From Maritalea myrionectae DSM 19524 (lineage in GTDB: Bacteria > Pseudomonadota > Alphaproteobacteria > Rhizobiales > Devosiaceae): 64,000 nucleotides of DNA. Shown one piece after another: positions 44,943 through 55,060 of this stretch. A program made the position numbers and the translations under genes. The notes beneath the pieces were generated by a model, which searched no databases, was not told the origin of the DNA, and saw nothing but the letters and a program-made list of their open reading frames with translations. Location: positions 372,001 to 436,000 of the forward strand of contig NZ_AUHV01000002.1 of the NCBI RefSeq assembly GCF_000423365.1. Direction: 5' to 3'. The first letter of the stretch is position 1, and each line of letters starts with the position of its first letter.

Positions 44943-45451
44943 CCGGACACAAGGCCCAGCTGACGACGGTTGAGAAACCGGGGGCGCCGATTGGCTTCAG
45001 GACCAAGCTTGCGCCGTGTGGTTTCCTGCCCAACCATAACGCCACCCACATGCTGTGAGTAAGGCACCAATCCGCCATTGCCTGAACGAATAAACAGCGG
45101 CAAGCCCAATTGCTTGCCCCAATTTTGCCATTCAGCCACCACGGTGTGGTTGCCCTCTTCTTCAAACACGCGATAATTGAGTTCATCATCCGCGTGGATC
45201 AATTCGATTGAGCTGGTGAGAAGGCCATCTTCAGAAATACGCGTGGCCACCGCGACACCATAATACTCTTTAACTGGAACTTTGATTTTGATCGGAACGC
45301 CGCTCTTTGAAAGCATTTTGCGCACGGTGACGGTTTGCACATCACCCTGACCGCATCCATTGTCATTCGCTGGGGACAATGTGGGCCAACTCACCCGACC
45401 ATTTCCAAACAAGATCAAATCAGATCCTGAAACTGTTTTGCCTTGCACCAT
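44939..45451 (-). CDS. DUF6101 family protein
   Basis: 170 aa, an alphaproteobacteria-specific family of unknown function. The middle part (VPVKEYYGVAVATR, then LNYRVFEE and WQNWGKQLGLPLFI) is the conserved core; the C-terminus is basic (RRPRFLNRRQ). No membrane helix or signal is present. Confidence 0.8.
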   Translation of the reverse strand: MVQGKTVSGSDLILFGNGRVSWPTLSPANDNGCGQGDVQTVTVRKMLSKSGVPIKIKVPVKEYYGVAVATRISEDGLLTSSIELIHADDELNYRVFEEEGNHTVVAEWQNWGKQLGLPLFIRSGNGGLVPYSQHVGGVMVGQETTRRKLGPEANRRPRFLNRRQLGLVSG

Positions 45452-45702
45452 TTTTATCTCGTGCCTTCCTGTTAACTTGAGAGCTGTTTTTAATTTTTTG
45501 CCGCTCTTCTTATGAGGCCAAATTAGCAGGCAAGGTTTGGCATCCCTTTAAAAAACTGGGTTAAGTTTTTCTTGTTATCAAAAGGGTTAGCAGGTTATGA
45601 CCGTGGGTAACCGGCGATTAACCCAAGCGGGTTCTTGCCTTTATGCTCTGCCTCGCATACGCACGGAAGAGCTTATGTTTCTTAGGGTTTCGGGAGCCTT
45701 TG

Positions 45703-46515
45703 ATGGCACAACCAGATATTGCAGAATTGATGGAAGATCTGGAATTGGTCCGAAATGCTGTGGTGGGCGCTGGCATCATCGCCACCGGATTTTTCCGCCA
45801 AGATGTAAAAACATGGACAAAAGATAACGCGACGCCTGTCACCGAAGCTGACTTTGCCGTCGATAATTTCTTAAAAAACATGCTCACTGCTGCCCGGCCA
45901 GATTATGGCTGGTTGAGCGAAGAAACTGCTGATGATCCGATCCGGATGGAAAAGAAGCGGGTTTTTGTGGTCGATCCTATTGATGGCACCCGCGGGTTTA
46001 TCCGTGGTGAGGACAGTTGGACGATCTGCATCGCGATTGTGGAAAATGGCGTGCCTGTTGTTTGCGTTATATATGCGCCGATCCGTGATGAGCTTTATGA
46101 AGCGGTGGTTGGCCAAGGCGCCTTTTTGAATAAAGAGCGGCTTGAGCGCCGGCATCGCCTGGGTGCTGGCCCGATCATCCCGGCGCCTGGCGCTGTCCAT
46201 CGTGAATTGGAAGAGCGCGGCATTGATTATGTGCGCGGTCCAGCGCTTCCCTCTTTGGCCTATCGCCTGGTGCAGGTGGCCACAGGCGTGCTCGATATTG
46301 CAGTGGCGAGACGGGGCGCACAGGATTGGGATATTGCCGCCCCTGCTTTGATATTATCCGAGTGCGATCACTTCTTAGAAGATGTATGTTTTGGTGTGCC
46401 GCGCTTTAATAAGCAAGAAATTCGTCACGGCGCTCTTGCGGCCATGTCTGACCTGACGCTAAAAGACGATGTCCATGATGTGCTGCGCAAGGTCTATGGG
46501 TGTCCGGCAGCATAG
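45703..46515 (+). CDS. Inositol monophosphatase family protein (CysQ-like)
   Basis: 270 aa from the ATG at 45703, preceded by GGGAG. The metal-binding motifs are in order: SEET, DPIDGTRGFIRG and the C-terminal WDIAAP. It is likely a 3'(2'),5'-bisphosphate nucleotidase or a related phosphatase. In Hyphomicrobiales it precedes DUF4170 and lipid-acyltransferase genes, as here. Confidence 0.92.
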   Translation: MAQPDIAELMEDLELVRNAVVGAGIIATGFFRQDVKTWTKDNATPVTEADFAVDNFLKNMLTAARPDYGWLSEETADDPIRMEKKRVFVVDPIDGTRGFIRGEDSWTICIAIVENGVPVVCVIYAPIRDELYEAVVGQGAFLNKERLERRHRLGAGPIIPAPGAVHRELEERGIDYVRGPALPSLAYRLVQVATGVLDIAVARRGAQDWDIAAPALILSECDHFLEDVCFGVPRFNKQEIRHGALAAMSDLTLKDDVHDVLRKVYGCPAA

Positions 46516-46541
46516 ACGAACACAATAAATGGTGGGTTTAT

Positions 46542-46772
46542 ATGAGCGAAGAAAAACAATTGCTGCACTTGGTTTTTGGTGGCGAGCTAGAAGATTTGGA
46601 AAATGTGACGTTCCGCAATTTGGATGAGGTTGATATTGTGGGTGTTTATCCCAACTATCAAGCTGCCTATGCGGTTTGGAAGCAGAAGGCACAAATGACC
46701 GTTGATAACGCTCATATGCGTTATTTCATTGTGCACATGCACCGCTTGCTTGATCCCGAAGCCAAAGGCTAA
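46542..46772 (+). CDS. DUF4170 family protein
   Basis: 76 aa from the ATG at 46542 (MSEEKQ). The conserved sequence LHLVFGGEL, then VGVYPNYQAAYAVWKQKAQ and YFIVHMHRLLDP, defines the family; the function is unknown. Its usual place is between the cysQ-like and DUF374 genes. Confidence 0.9.
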   Translation: MSEEKQLLHLVFGGELEDLENVTFRNLDEVDIVGVYPNYQAAYAVWKQKAQMTVDNAHMRYFIVHMHRLLDPEAKG

Positions 46773-46775
46773 TTG

Positions 46776-47537
46776 GTGAACGAGCAGATCCAAAAAGAAC
46801 ATGGCGAGCGCGGGCTGAACAGCACCAAGGCTCGCCATTTTATTGGCTGGCATATTTTGGGCGGCTATTTGCGGCTCACTTCTGCTACGTCCAAATTTGT
46901 TTATGATCCCCCCGATGCCGAGCAAAAATGCGCAGATTTGATGCCTGCCATTTATGTGTGCTGGCACGGGCAAGGCATGTTGGGCATGAAATTGGTGCCT
47001 GAAGCCAAGCAATTGACCATTCTCACCTCTCGCCATCCAGATGGTCAGCTGGTGGCCGCCGCGGCAAAAAGCTTTGGCTGCTCGAATATTGACGGGTCGG
47101 GCGCCAATCCAAAGCAGGATGAAGGCACGGGCGGCATGGCCGCCATGCGCGAAATGCTGCGGGCGATGAAAAATGGCCAGTCCATTGGCATCACAGCCGA
47201 CATTCCCCCCGTACCTGGTCGTCAAGTTTCGGATGGTGTGGCGCTGTTGGCCCGTTTCTCCGGGCGTCCCATTATTCCCTATGCTGTTTCAAGCTCCCGG
47301 CGATCGGTGCTTGAAAAGGTGTGGGATAAGATGCAGATCAATCATCCTTTTTCCACCATTTCAGCGGTGGTGGATGAGCCACTTTATGTGCCACGCTCAG
47401 CTAAAGACCTGACGCCTTATTCAAACGAACTGGCGAAGCGGCTTGATAATGTTTTGGATCGGGCTTTCCTTTTGGCTGATGGTAAGGACCTGCCACCGCG
47501 CCCAGATCGGTCAGCTTTTTCAGTTGCCGAGGACTAG
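46776..47537 (+). CDS. Lysophospholipid acyltransferase family protein (DUF374)
   Basis: 253 aa from the GTG at 46776. It has the DUF374 features WHGQ (in place of H-x4-D), TSRHPDGQL, GITADIPPVPG and IPYAVSSSRR. The family is usually adjacent to waaA in Hyphomicrobiales and probably acylates a lipid A-related or phospholipid substrate. Here no waaA follows; a convergent gene overlaps its end by 18 bp. Confidence 0.88.
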   Translation: MNEQIQKEHGERGLNSTKARHFIGWHILGGYLRLTSATSKFVYDPPDAEQKCADLMPAIYVCWHGQGMLGMKLVPEAKQLTILTSRHPDGQLVAAAAKSFGCSNIDGSGANPKQDEGTGGMAAMREMLRAMKNGQSIGITADIPPVPGRQVSDGVALLARFSGRPIIPYAVSSSRRSVLEKVWDKMQINHPFSTISAVVDEPLYVPRSAKDLTPYSNELAKRLDNVLDRAFLLADGKDLPPRPDRSAFSVAED

Positions 47538-48650
47538 GCGCACCGCATAGTCGAGCGCCCCGGCTGGACCGATGCGCTCCATGCCGATGCGGCCGCGCCG
47601 CTCAGCATCTTCGGGGTCACTTAACAATCGATCCATGGCCGCGCTGATCTCCACCGCGCTCATTGCACAGCTTATGCGGCTTTCCCCCATTAGGCGTTCA
47701 TTGCGTTCAACACGCGATGGACGTGCGTCTGGTGGCACCAAAGCGACGAAGGGCGCACCCAGCCCAGCGCTTTGAAACACCGCCGTACCCGCCTGGCCGG
47801 CGACAAAATGCGATACGCGCGCCAACGTGCCGATACCTTGCTTGAAAAAATGCACTGGTGTGCCATCAAACATGAGTGCTTTGGCCAGATAATCGCTGGC
47901 ATCGACATCAGAGTTTTTCGCCACCGGCTTGAGCGAAGCAGCGCCGATAAGCTCATCTGCGTCACTGGTTGGGGCAACAGGCACCAGCACAGTCAACTCA
48001 TATTTGCTGCTCAGCCGCCCTACTGCAGTGATCTCCAGATCGAAAAACTTTTTGGCCGCCGCACGGCTGCCCGGCAGCAATGTGATGGGCGTTCTGTTTT
48101 CGATTAGTGATGTTACGTCGAACGAGAGCTCGGGCAACGTATCCATCATGATGTTACCGACAAATCCCGCATCCAAACCGTCAGCGCGCAATTGCCCGGC
48201 CAGAATGTCGTCGCGGCAAAGGGTTTTGGCTGTGGTGCGTTTGATGAGATTTTTCTCAATCAACGAATAGGTCGACGCATAGCCCGAATTATAGCAGTCG
48301 ATATAGAGGTCAACATGATGACCACCAGCCTTACAAAGCGCCAGCCCGACCATATCGCCCAAAACAACAATCTTGTCCCAGCGTCCTCGCTGCTGGCGCA
48401 TATAACGCACATGTTTATACGCCGTGAGCGCCAGACCATTCTTGAAGTCTTTGATCAACGAGCCTTGCTTGCGGTGACCTTCGCTGGCCAAATGGCCGCG
48501 CGGTCCCATAAGCGGGCAAATGCCTTCATAGGCGAGACCCTTACCAACCGTTGGCAGCGCTTCCACCTCGCCGTGGGGCGCGAGCGCCTTAGCAAGGGCG
48601 GCGCCCATGGCGTCCTCGCCCATGCCATTGGTGATGATCAAAACGCGCAT
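47520..48650 (-). CDS. Lipid-A-disaccharide-synthase-related glycosyltransferase
   Basis: 376 aa. The sequence follows the LpxB-related family best known from cyanobacteria and Deinococci (TIGR03492-like): NGMGEDAMGAALAKAL at the start, the GNIMMDTLPEL segment, TLLPGSRAAAK, and FVAGQAGTAVFQSAGLGAPFVAL with the GT-B nucleotide-sugar site. True LpxB is longer in sequence similarity to UDP-GlcNAc enzymes, so the acceptor and product are unknown. It lies where waaA and lpxK are usually found. Confidence 0.75.
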   Translation of the reverse strand: MRVLIITNGMGEDAMGAALAKALAPHGEVEALPTVGKGLAYEGICPLMGPRGHLASEGHRKQGSLIKDFKNGLALTAYKHVRYMRQQRGRWDKIVVLGDMVGLALCKAGGHHVDLYIDCYNSGYASTYSLIEKNLIKRTTAKTLCRDDILAGQLRADGLDAGFVGNIMMDTLPELSFDVTSLIENRTPITLLPGSRAAAKKFFDLEITAVGRLSSKYELTVLVPVAPTSDADELIGAASLKPVAKNSDVDASDYLAKALMFDGTPVHFFKQGIGTLARVSHFVAGQAGTAVFQSAGLGAPFVALVPPDARPSRVERNERLMGESRISCAMSAVEISAAMDRLLSDPEDAERRGRIGMERIGPAGALDYAVRLVLGN

Positions 48651-48656
48651 AAGGCG

Positions 48657-48872
48657 TTACTTTTTGCTCGCTTGCAGGGCTTTGAGAGACGCGTGTGCGT
48701 CCACATAAGGCTCTTGCAAGTCGACACTCCAATAGGACAATTCATCCAATGGAATTTGCTTTCCGGTGACAGCGCAACGCACAAAAGTGCCCGGCTTAAT
48801 CACTGAAAAATCTGCATCCAAATAGCGCAATTTGGCTTCGCTTTGTCCAAAGCCACTTTCAAAAATATTCAT
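48657..48872 (-). CDS. DUF2093 family protein
   Basis: 71 aa. The core is AKLRYLDADFSVIKPGTFVRCAVTG, IPLDELSYWSVDLQEPYVDA, a short alphaproteobacterial family of unknown function, usually beside lpxK or mutL. It lies 6 bp upstream of the LpxB-related gene on the same strand. Confidence 0.9.
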   Translation of the reverse strand: MNIFESGFGQSEAKLRYLDADFSVIKPGTFVRCAVTGKQIPLDELSYWSVDLQEPYVDAHASLKALQASKK

Positions 48873-48918
48873 GTGTGAACCTCTTTCGCTTCCTATTTAG
48901 GATGAGCTGAGGAAAAAA

Positions 48919-50355
48919 TCAAAAAAGACTTTGCTGTTTTGTCTCTTTTTCTTTGCTTGGCGATTTTGGTTTGGGCTTTTGCGACGGAGGTTTTCCTTCA
49001 GTCACAACCACACCTAAATCACCATCTGCAAATTGCACGTTTAGCCCCTCGCCCGTTTGCGGGGTTGAGGCCGAGCGCACCAAATTGCCCTTGGCATCTG
49101 TCACCAGGGCAAAACCACGCTCCAGCGCTTTTTTGTGGCTCAAGCTATCCAATAGTTTGCTCAAATTCTCGACCTTGGTTTGCTTGCGCTCAAACGCAGC
49201 CAAAGCCGCAGGCTGCAAACGTGCGCCCAAGCTTTCGATCTGACTGGCAAAGTTTTGTTGTTTTTGCCGCAAGCCATGTGGCGACAGACGGGCGCTGATC
49301 TGCGAATAGCTGGCACGTTTGCGATCTACAAATTGGTTCAACGCATTGCCAAGGCGCATGGTGGCCATATCAAACCGCTGGCGCGGCACGCTGGTTAGAT
49401 CCTGAGCTTTTGGCAGCGCCGCTGATACAGCGCGCAACCGATCCTTCGCAGTGGCAATATTGCGAGCTTGTGCGGCCCGCAGTCGAGTGCCCTGATCGAG
49501 CACATAATTGACCAGTTCTGATTTAACAGGCACAGCCATTTCTGCTGCGCCCGTAGGCGTAGGCGCGCGTCTGTCAGACGCATAATCAATCAGTGTGACA
49601 TCAGTTTCGTGGCCGACCGCTGAAATCAGCGGGATTTGCGACGCAGCCGCTGCACGCACCACTTCCTCTTCGTTAAAGCCCCACAGATCCTCAATTGAAC
49701 CACCGCCACGCGCAACGATAAGCAAATCTGGGCGTTTGATTGGGCCGTCGATTGGCAAAGCGTTGAAGCCATTGATGGCATTGGCCACTTCCGCACCACA
49801 GGTATCGCCCTGCACCCGCACGGGCCACACAATAACATGGGTAGGGAAGCGATCGTCGAGACGGTGTAGAATATCGCGAATAACCGCCCCTGTTGGCGAT
49901 GTAATTACGCCGATTGTTTGCGGCAGATAGGGCAGTTCCTGTTTGCGCGAGGCGTCAAAAAGCCCTTCAGCCGCCAATTGCTTGCGGCGCTGTTCCAATA
50001 GCGCCATCAAAGCCCCTGCACCTGCAGGTTCAATATTGTCGATTACAACTTGATATTTCGACGAACCTGGATAGGTGGTCAATTTGCCCGAAGCAACGAC
50101 TTCCATGCCCTCTTCAGGCTTGAACCGCAGCTTTGAAAACACACCGCGCCAGACCACAGCCTCAATGCGAGCCTTTTCGTCTTTGAGCGCGAAATAGGCA
50201 TGGCCAGAAGAATGTGGCCCCCGATAGCCCGTGATTTCACCACGAATGCGCACATGACCAAACTGTTCCTCAACGGTGCGCTTCACCGATTGAGAGATCT
50301 CAGTTACTGTGAATTCATGGGCATTGGAGCCCGTATTGCCTGATTGATCGTCCAT
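48919..50355 (-). CDS. xseA: Exodeoxyribonuclease VII large subunit
   Basis: 478 aa. An OB-fold domain at about residues 15-110 precedes the catalytic domain ([32 protein letters not shown]) and a long coiled-coil C-terminal part. It degrades single-stranded DNA to oligonucleotides with XseB, which is not in the window. The basic C-terminal tail is [11 protein letters not shown]. Confidence 0.95.
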   Translation of the reverse strand: MDDQSGNTGSNAHEFTVTEISQSVKRTVEEQFGHVRIRGEITGYRGPHSSGHAYFALKDEKARIEAVVWRGVFSKLRFKPEEGMEVVASGKLTTYPGSSKYQVVIDNIEPAGAGALMALLEQRRKQLAAEGLFDASRKQELPYLPQTIGVITSPTGAVIRDILHRLDDRFPTHVIVWPVRVQGDTCGAEVANAINGFNALPIDGPIKRPDLLIVARGGGSIEDLWGFNEEEVVRAAAASQIPLISAVGHETDVTLIDYASDRRAPTPTGAAEMAVPVKSELVNYVLDQGTRLRAAQARNIATAKDRLRAVSAALPKAQDLTSVPRQRFDMATMRLGNALNQFVDRKRASYSQISARLSPHGLRQKQQNFASQIESLGARLQPAALAAFERKQTKVENLSKLLDSLSHKKALERGFALVTDAKGNLVRSASTPQTGEGLNVQFADGDLGVVVTEGKPPSQKPKPKSPSKEKETKQQSLF

Positions 50356-50462
50356 AAATCAAGTCGTGCCTGTTCATTGTTGAAAGGTCAAGGGTGACCT
50401 TTGTAAATCAACATGATATGGGATTCGCAGGTTGGGTATTGTTTCAAATTCGGATCGAAAAC

Positions 50463-51737
50463 ATGAATATTTTGCTGTTGGGTTCTGGTGGACGTGAACA
50501 CGCATTGGCTTGGGCAATTGCGCGCTCTGCGCGGCTCGATAAACTCTTTATTGCCCCTGGCAATCCGGGAATGGCAGCATGTGGTTCTTTGGTTTCGCTT
50601 GATGTGAGCAATCATGAGCAAGTGACGGAATTTTGCTTAACCCGTGAAATCGACCTTGTGGTCGTTGGCCCGGAGGCGCCATTGGTGGCTGGCATTGCTG
50701 ATGATTTGCAGGCCAAGGGCATCAAGGTATTTGGCCCCTCAAAAGAAGCCGCCCAGCTTGAAGGTTCGAAGCATTTCACCAAACTTTTGTGTGATGAAAT
50801 GAACGTTCCAACCGCCAAATATGCCCGATTTGATGAGCTAGATGCTGCCATCGACTATGTACGCGCCGAAGGCGCGCCGATTGTTGTCAAAGCCGACGGC
50901 TTGGCGGCAGGCAAAGGCGTGATCGTGGCGCAAACGCTCAAAGAAGCGGAAGATGCGTTATATGCCATTTTCGACGGCGCGTTTGGCGCTGCTGGTGCAT
51001 CCGTGGTTATCGAAGAATGCCTGATCGGTGAAGAAGCGAGCCTTTTTGCGATTAGCGATGGGGTCAACTTTCAGCTCTTGGCTTCCGCTCAGGATCATAA
51101 GCGCGCCCATGATGGTGACAAAGGGCCCAACACTGGCGGCATGGGGGCCTATTCGCCTGCGCCTGTGATGACCGATGAAATGATTGAGCGGGTTAAGAAC
51201 GAGATTATCGCCCCTTCGATCAAAGGTATGGCCAATCGCGGCACTCCGTTTAAAGGCGTGCTGTTTGCTGGCCTTATGATCACCAAAGACGGGCCAAGCC
51301 TGATCGAATATAATGTGCGTTTTGGTGACCCGGAATGCCAAGTGCTGATGACGTTGCTTAAGTCCGACATATTGGATCTGATTGAAGGTTCAATTGAGGG
51401 CACTTTGGACCAACACACACCCGAATGGCACGAAGGCACCGCCCTCACCGTCGTGATGGCGGCAAATGGCTATCCCGGCTCATATAAAAAGGGCACCCCG
51501 ATTAATGGCATCGAGGCGGCGGAAACCGATGGGGTGAAGGTGTTCCATGCGGGCACGGCGCTTGTGGATGGGCAATTGGTGGCCGCAGGGGGCCGAGTGC
51601 TCAACATCACAGCGTCCGCAAAAGACGCACAAACCGCGCGCGACAAGGCCTACGCCGCCATCGACAAGATCGAATGGGCCGATGGTTTTTGCCGAAAAGA
51701 CATTGCCTGGCGGGCGCTTGAGCGCACAAATGCGTGA
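50463..51737 (+). CDS. purD: Phosphoribosylamine-glycine ligase
   Basis: 424 aa from the ATG at 50463 ([17 protein letters not shown]). ATP-grasp enzyme of purine synthesis making [19 protein letters not shown] and the [10 protein letters not shown] motif are all present. Confidence 0.96.
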   Translation: MNILLLGSGGREHALAWAIARSARLDKLFIAPGNPGMAACGSLVSLDVSNHEQVTEFCLTREIDLVVVGPEAPLVAGIADDLQAKGIKVFGPSKEAAQLEGSKHFTKLLCDEMNVPTAKYARFDELDAAIDYVRAEGAPIVVKADGLAAGKGVIVAQTLKEAEDALYAIFDGAFGAAGASVVIEECLIGEEASLFAISDGVNFQLLASAQDHKRAHDGDKGPNTGGMGAYSPAPVMTDEMIERVKNEIIAPSIKGMANRGTPFKGVLFAGLMITKDGPSLIEYNVRFGDPECQVLMTLLKSDILDLIEGSIEGTLDQHTPEWHEGTALTVVMAANGYPGSYKKGTPINGIEAAETDGVKVFHAGTALVDGQLVAAGGRVLNITASAKDAQTARDKAYAAIDKIEWADGFCRKDIAWRALERTNA

Positions 51738-51803
51738 TCTGCTCTTGAAGATATAAAAGTTTAAACAATTTCATTTAACATCTAGATTGAATACAAGCAT
51801 CGG

Positions 51804-52673
51804 GTGTTAAAGATGACAATTACTGGTCCCAAAATTGGCGTTGCGCTTGGCGGCGGTGCCGCACGGGGCCTCTCACATATCGCTGTGATCGAGGCCATGG
51901 ATGAGTTGGGTTTAAAGCCCGACTTGATCGCTGGCACCTCTATTGGATCGTTCATCGGCGCGGGCTGGGCCGCGGGCATGAGCGGCAAAGAAATTCGCGA
52001 ATATGCGATTGAAGTTCTGGGATCGATGCGGGCGCTCAGTTCGCGCTTGTGGCGGACGCAGGTGACCGGCATCAAAGCCATGTTCCAAGATGGTATTTCG
52101 ATGCAGTTTGACGCCACTAAGGTGCTCACCTCGTTTGCCCCCGGCACCTTGCCGCTACATTTTCATGATCTGAAAATTCCTTTGCGTGTTATCGCGACGG
52201 ATTATCAGAGTTGGCATCAAGTTGTGTTTCACACAGGCCTGATTGCGCCAGCAATTGCTGGGTCCATTGCGATCCCAAGTCTGTTCAAACCCGTGTCACA
52301 TCACGGCCAAACCCTGGTTGACGGGGGCGTTGTAAACCCATTGCCGCTGGACCATGCCGCACACAATATGGATATTTTGATCGGTGTGGATGTGAACGGC
52401 GATCCCGTGCCCATCAATGAAATGGCCACCCCATCAGCGATTGACGTGGGCTTGGGTGCCGCACAAATCATGATGCACGCGATGAGCGCCTATGCCATCG
52501 CCGCCTATCCGCCGGATATATATGTACGGCCCCCTGTTGGACATTTCGGGGCGTACGAGTTTTGGCGTGTTCGCGACATCTTGGCCGCTGGCGACTTGGT
52601 GAAAGACAAGTTCAAGCGCGATTTGGCCACGCGGATTGACCTTATGCTCGCCTCTCAGCAAAAAATTGGATGA
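51804..52673 (+). CDS. Patatin-like phospholipase family protein (RssA-like)
   Basis: 289 aa from the GTG at 51804; the ATG at 51813 is an alternative. The Ser-Asp dyad motifs are the oxyanion loop GGGAARG, the nucleophile elbow GTSIGS and VDGGVVNPLP. No signal peptide, so it is likely cytoplasmic or membrane-peripheral. Its 3' end overlaps the 3' end of tadA by 32 bp. Confidence 0.92.
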   Translation: MLKMTITGPKIGVALGGGAARGLSHIAVIEAMDELGLKPDLIAGTSIGSFIGAGWAAGMSGKEIREYAIEVLGSMRALSSRLWRTQVTGIKAMFQDGISMQFDATKVLTSFAPGTLPLHFHDLKIPLRVIATDYQSWHQVVFHTGLIAPAIAGSIAIPSLFKPVSHHGQTLVDGGVVNPLPLDHAAHNMDILIGVDVNGDPVPINEMATPSAIDVGLGAAQIMMHAMSAYAIAAYPPDIYVRPPVGHFGAYEFWRVRDILAAGDLVKDKFKRDLATRIDLMLASQQKIG

Positions 52674-53106
52674 GCATTTTTGCCGCTTCCGCTTCGCCAA
52701 TGCCTGAAATCACTTCTGGGTGATGGTGGCAGGTCGCTTGGTGGAAAAAGCGCACGCCATTATCAACGGCCCCGCCCTTTTGATCTTCTGCCCCATAATA
52801 GACCCGGCGTAATTTCGTATGGGCAATCGCGCCAGCGCACATGGTGCATGGCTCCAACGTCACGTAAAGATCGCAGCCTTCCAAACGGCCCGTGCCCAAT
52901 TTTGCCAGTGCCGCGCGCATAGCCTGCATCTCGGCATGGGCCATTGGATCACCTTTGCGCTTCATTTCGTTTTGCGCTTCGGCGATCACGGTTCCGTCTT
53001 TCACAATAACCGCGCCAACGGGCACTTCGCCTGCGGCGGCAGCCTCACGCGCCAAATTCAGCGCCAATTGCATCGGGGTTTGATCAGATTTTGCGGTCAT
53101 CATCAT
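52642..53106 (-). CDS. tadA: tRNA-specific adenosine deaminase
   Basis: 154 aa from the ATG at 53106. Zinc deaminase motifs HAEMQAM and PCTMCAGA. It converts the wobble A34 of tRNA-Arg(ACG) to inosine. It is divergent from mutL across 90 bp. Confidence 0.94.
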   Translation of the reverse strand: MMMTAKSDQTPMQLALNLAREAAAAGEVPVGAVIVKDGTVIAEAQNEMKRKGDPMAHAEMQAMRAALAKLGTGRLEGCDLYVTLEPCTMCAGAIAHTKLRRVYYGAEDQKGGAVDNGVRFFHQATCHHHPEVISGIGEAEAAKMLIQFFAERRA

Positions 53107-53196
53107 CCTACTTGTTGAAATGTTACCTGCCATAGGTTTGTGGATGATGCAAAGCTTATCGGTTGGTCCTATGCTATCGGGATAGGAGAATCAGCA

Positions 53197-55056
53197 ATGC
53201 GCATTCGGCAACTGCCCAACGATCTGGTGAATAAAATTGCGGCTGGCGAGGTGATCGAGCGCCCGGCCAGCATTGTTAAAGAGTTGGTGGAAAACGCTTT
53301 GGATGCTGGTGCGACACGCATTGCCATTACCACTTCTGCGGGCGGCAAATCGCTGATCCGGATCGAGGATAATGGCAGTGGCATGGGTGAAGAGGATTTG
53401 CGATTGAGCGTTGAGCGCCACGCAACCTCCAAGCTCCCCGAGGATGACCTTGATCACATTCAAACGCTCGGCTTTCGCGGCGAGGCCCTCGCCTCGATCA
53501 GCGCGGTGGCGGATTTGCGCATCGCCACGCGCCCGCAGGACGCTGAGTTGGGCTTACAATTGCGTTTTATCGACGGTGAAGCGGTGATTTCGCCCTCGCC
53601 AATGCCCCACGGCACTGTGATCGAAGTGCGCGAACTGTTTAAAAATGTGCCCGCGCGGTTGAAATTTTTGAAATCTGATCGGGCCGAAACCAACGCGATC
53701 ACCGATGTGATGAAACGTTTGGCCATGTCGCAACCACATGTTCATTTCATCTTGTCGGGATCGGACAGGCAGACATTGAACTGGCCTGCGCAACCCATAT
53801 CCGATGTGGAAGATGATTTTCAGGGCGATAAAAACCGCCTCGGCCAAATTTTGGGATTGGACTTTGCACAAAATGCCGTGCCCATCGATTATCAGCGCGG
53901 ACCGGTTTTGGTGCGCGGCATGGCGGCGCTGCCGACATACACCAAAGCCAATTCTTTATCGCAGTTCTATTTTGTGAACGGCCGTCCCGTGCGCGACAAG
54001 GTTTTGCTTGGCGCCCTGCGCGGCGCCTATGCCGATTTTTTACATCGTGATCGGTTTCCGGTGGCAGCCGTTTTTGTGAACATGCCCAGCCAAGATTTGG
54101 ATGTGAATGTGCACCCTGCCAAAGCTGAAGTGCGGTTCCGCGACCCCGGGCTGGTGCGGGCGGCGGTGATCCGTGGCGTGATGAATGCACTCGACGCTGC
54201 CGGGTTTCGCGCGTCGAAAACGGTATCCGACGCCACACTTTCCGCGTTCCAACCTGGTGGTGGACAAGCACAACAACCGCCGACAAGCGCATCGCCGTAC
54301 GTTGCGCCCAACGCAACGGGTGATGGTTTTGCCATGCCGCATCAGCAGCAATGGGCCAATACGTCGCCGACAGGCTCCGCACCACCCCCTCAACCAGATG
54401 CACCGCGCATGCATGATGTGCACCAGCCAAGCGCCCGGATGGAAGTTGCGCCGGATTTGCCACCAGAAAATGATGATTTTCCACTTGGCTCTGCACGGGC
54501 ACAATTGTTCGAGAATTACATCGTTGCGCAGGGGCCGGACAGTTTGATCGTTGTTGATCAACATGCGGCGCATGAGCGGCTGGTTTATGAGCGTTTCAAG
54601 AAAGAACTCAGCGACGGGCCTGTGCCTGCCCAGCGCCAACTTATTCCGGTGGTGATTGAACTCACAGAAGAAGATTGCGATCGACTGGAAGAGGCACAGG
54701 AAGAGTTGGCGCAAGTGGGATTGGGTGTTGAGCGCTTTGGCCCGCGCGCCATCGCCGTGCATGAAACACCCGCGATCTTGAAGCATCCGAATGTGCAAAA
54801 ACTGGTCAATGATGTCGCCGATCAGCTGGCCGAGTGGGACAATATTTCAATCGTACGAGAACGGCTGGAAGAGGTTGCGGCGCGCATGGCTTGCCACGGC
54901 TCTGTGCGCTCAGGTCGACGATTGCGGGCCGAAGAAATGAACGTGCTGTTGCGCGACATGGAAGCCACGCCGCATTCGGGCCAGTGTATCCACGGTCGCC
55001 CCACCTATGTGGAGCTGAAAAAGGCGGATATTGAACGGCTGTTCGGGCGGCGGTAG
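53197..55056 (+). CDS. mutL: DNA mismatch repair protein MutL
   Basis: 619 aa from the ATG at 53197 (MRIRQLPND), preceded by AGGAGAA. The GHKL ATPase motifs are ENALDAGA, DNGSGM and TLGFRGEAL. A Pro/Gln-rich linker at about 365-430 leads to the C-terminal domain with the endonuclease motif DQHAAHERLVYE and the zinc-binding CIHGRP, so it should nick the daughter strand in the absence of MutH. Confidence 0.96.
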   Translation: MRIRQLPNDLVNKIAAGEVIERPASIVKELVENALDAGATRIAITTSAGGKSLIRIEDNGSGMGEEDLRLSVERHATSKLPEDDLDHIQTLGFRGEALASISAVADLRIATRPQDAELGLQLRFIDGEAVISPSPMPHGTVIEVRELFKNVPARLKFLKSDRAETNAITDVMKRLAMSQPHVHFILSGSDRQTLNWPAQPISDVEDDFQGDKNRLGQILGLDFAQNAVPIDYQRGPVLVRGMAALPTYTKANSLSQFYFVNGRPVRDKVLLGALRGAYADFLHRDRFPVAAVFVNMPSQDLDVNVHPAKAEVRFRDPGLVRAAVIRGVMNALDAAGFRASKTVSDATLSAFQPGGGQAQQPPTSASPYVAPNATGDGFAMPHQQQWANTSPTGSAPPPQPDAPRMHDVHQPSARMEVAPDLPPENDDFPLGSARAQLFENYIVAQGPDSLIVVDQHAAHERLVYERFKKELSDGPVPAQRQLIPVVIELTEEDCDRLEEAQEELAQVGLGVERFGPRAIAVHETPAILKHPNVQKLVNDVADQLAEWDNISIVRERLEEVAARMACHGSVRSGRRLRAEEMNVLLRDMEATPHSGQCIHGRPTYVELKKADIERLFGRR

Positions 55057-55060
55057 GGCC

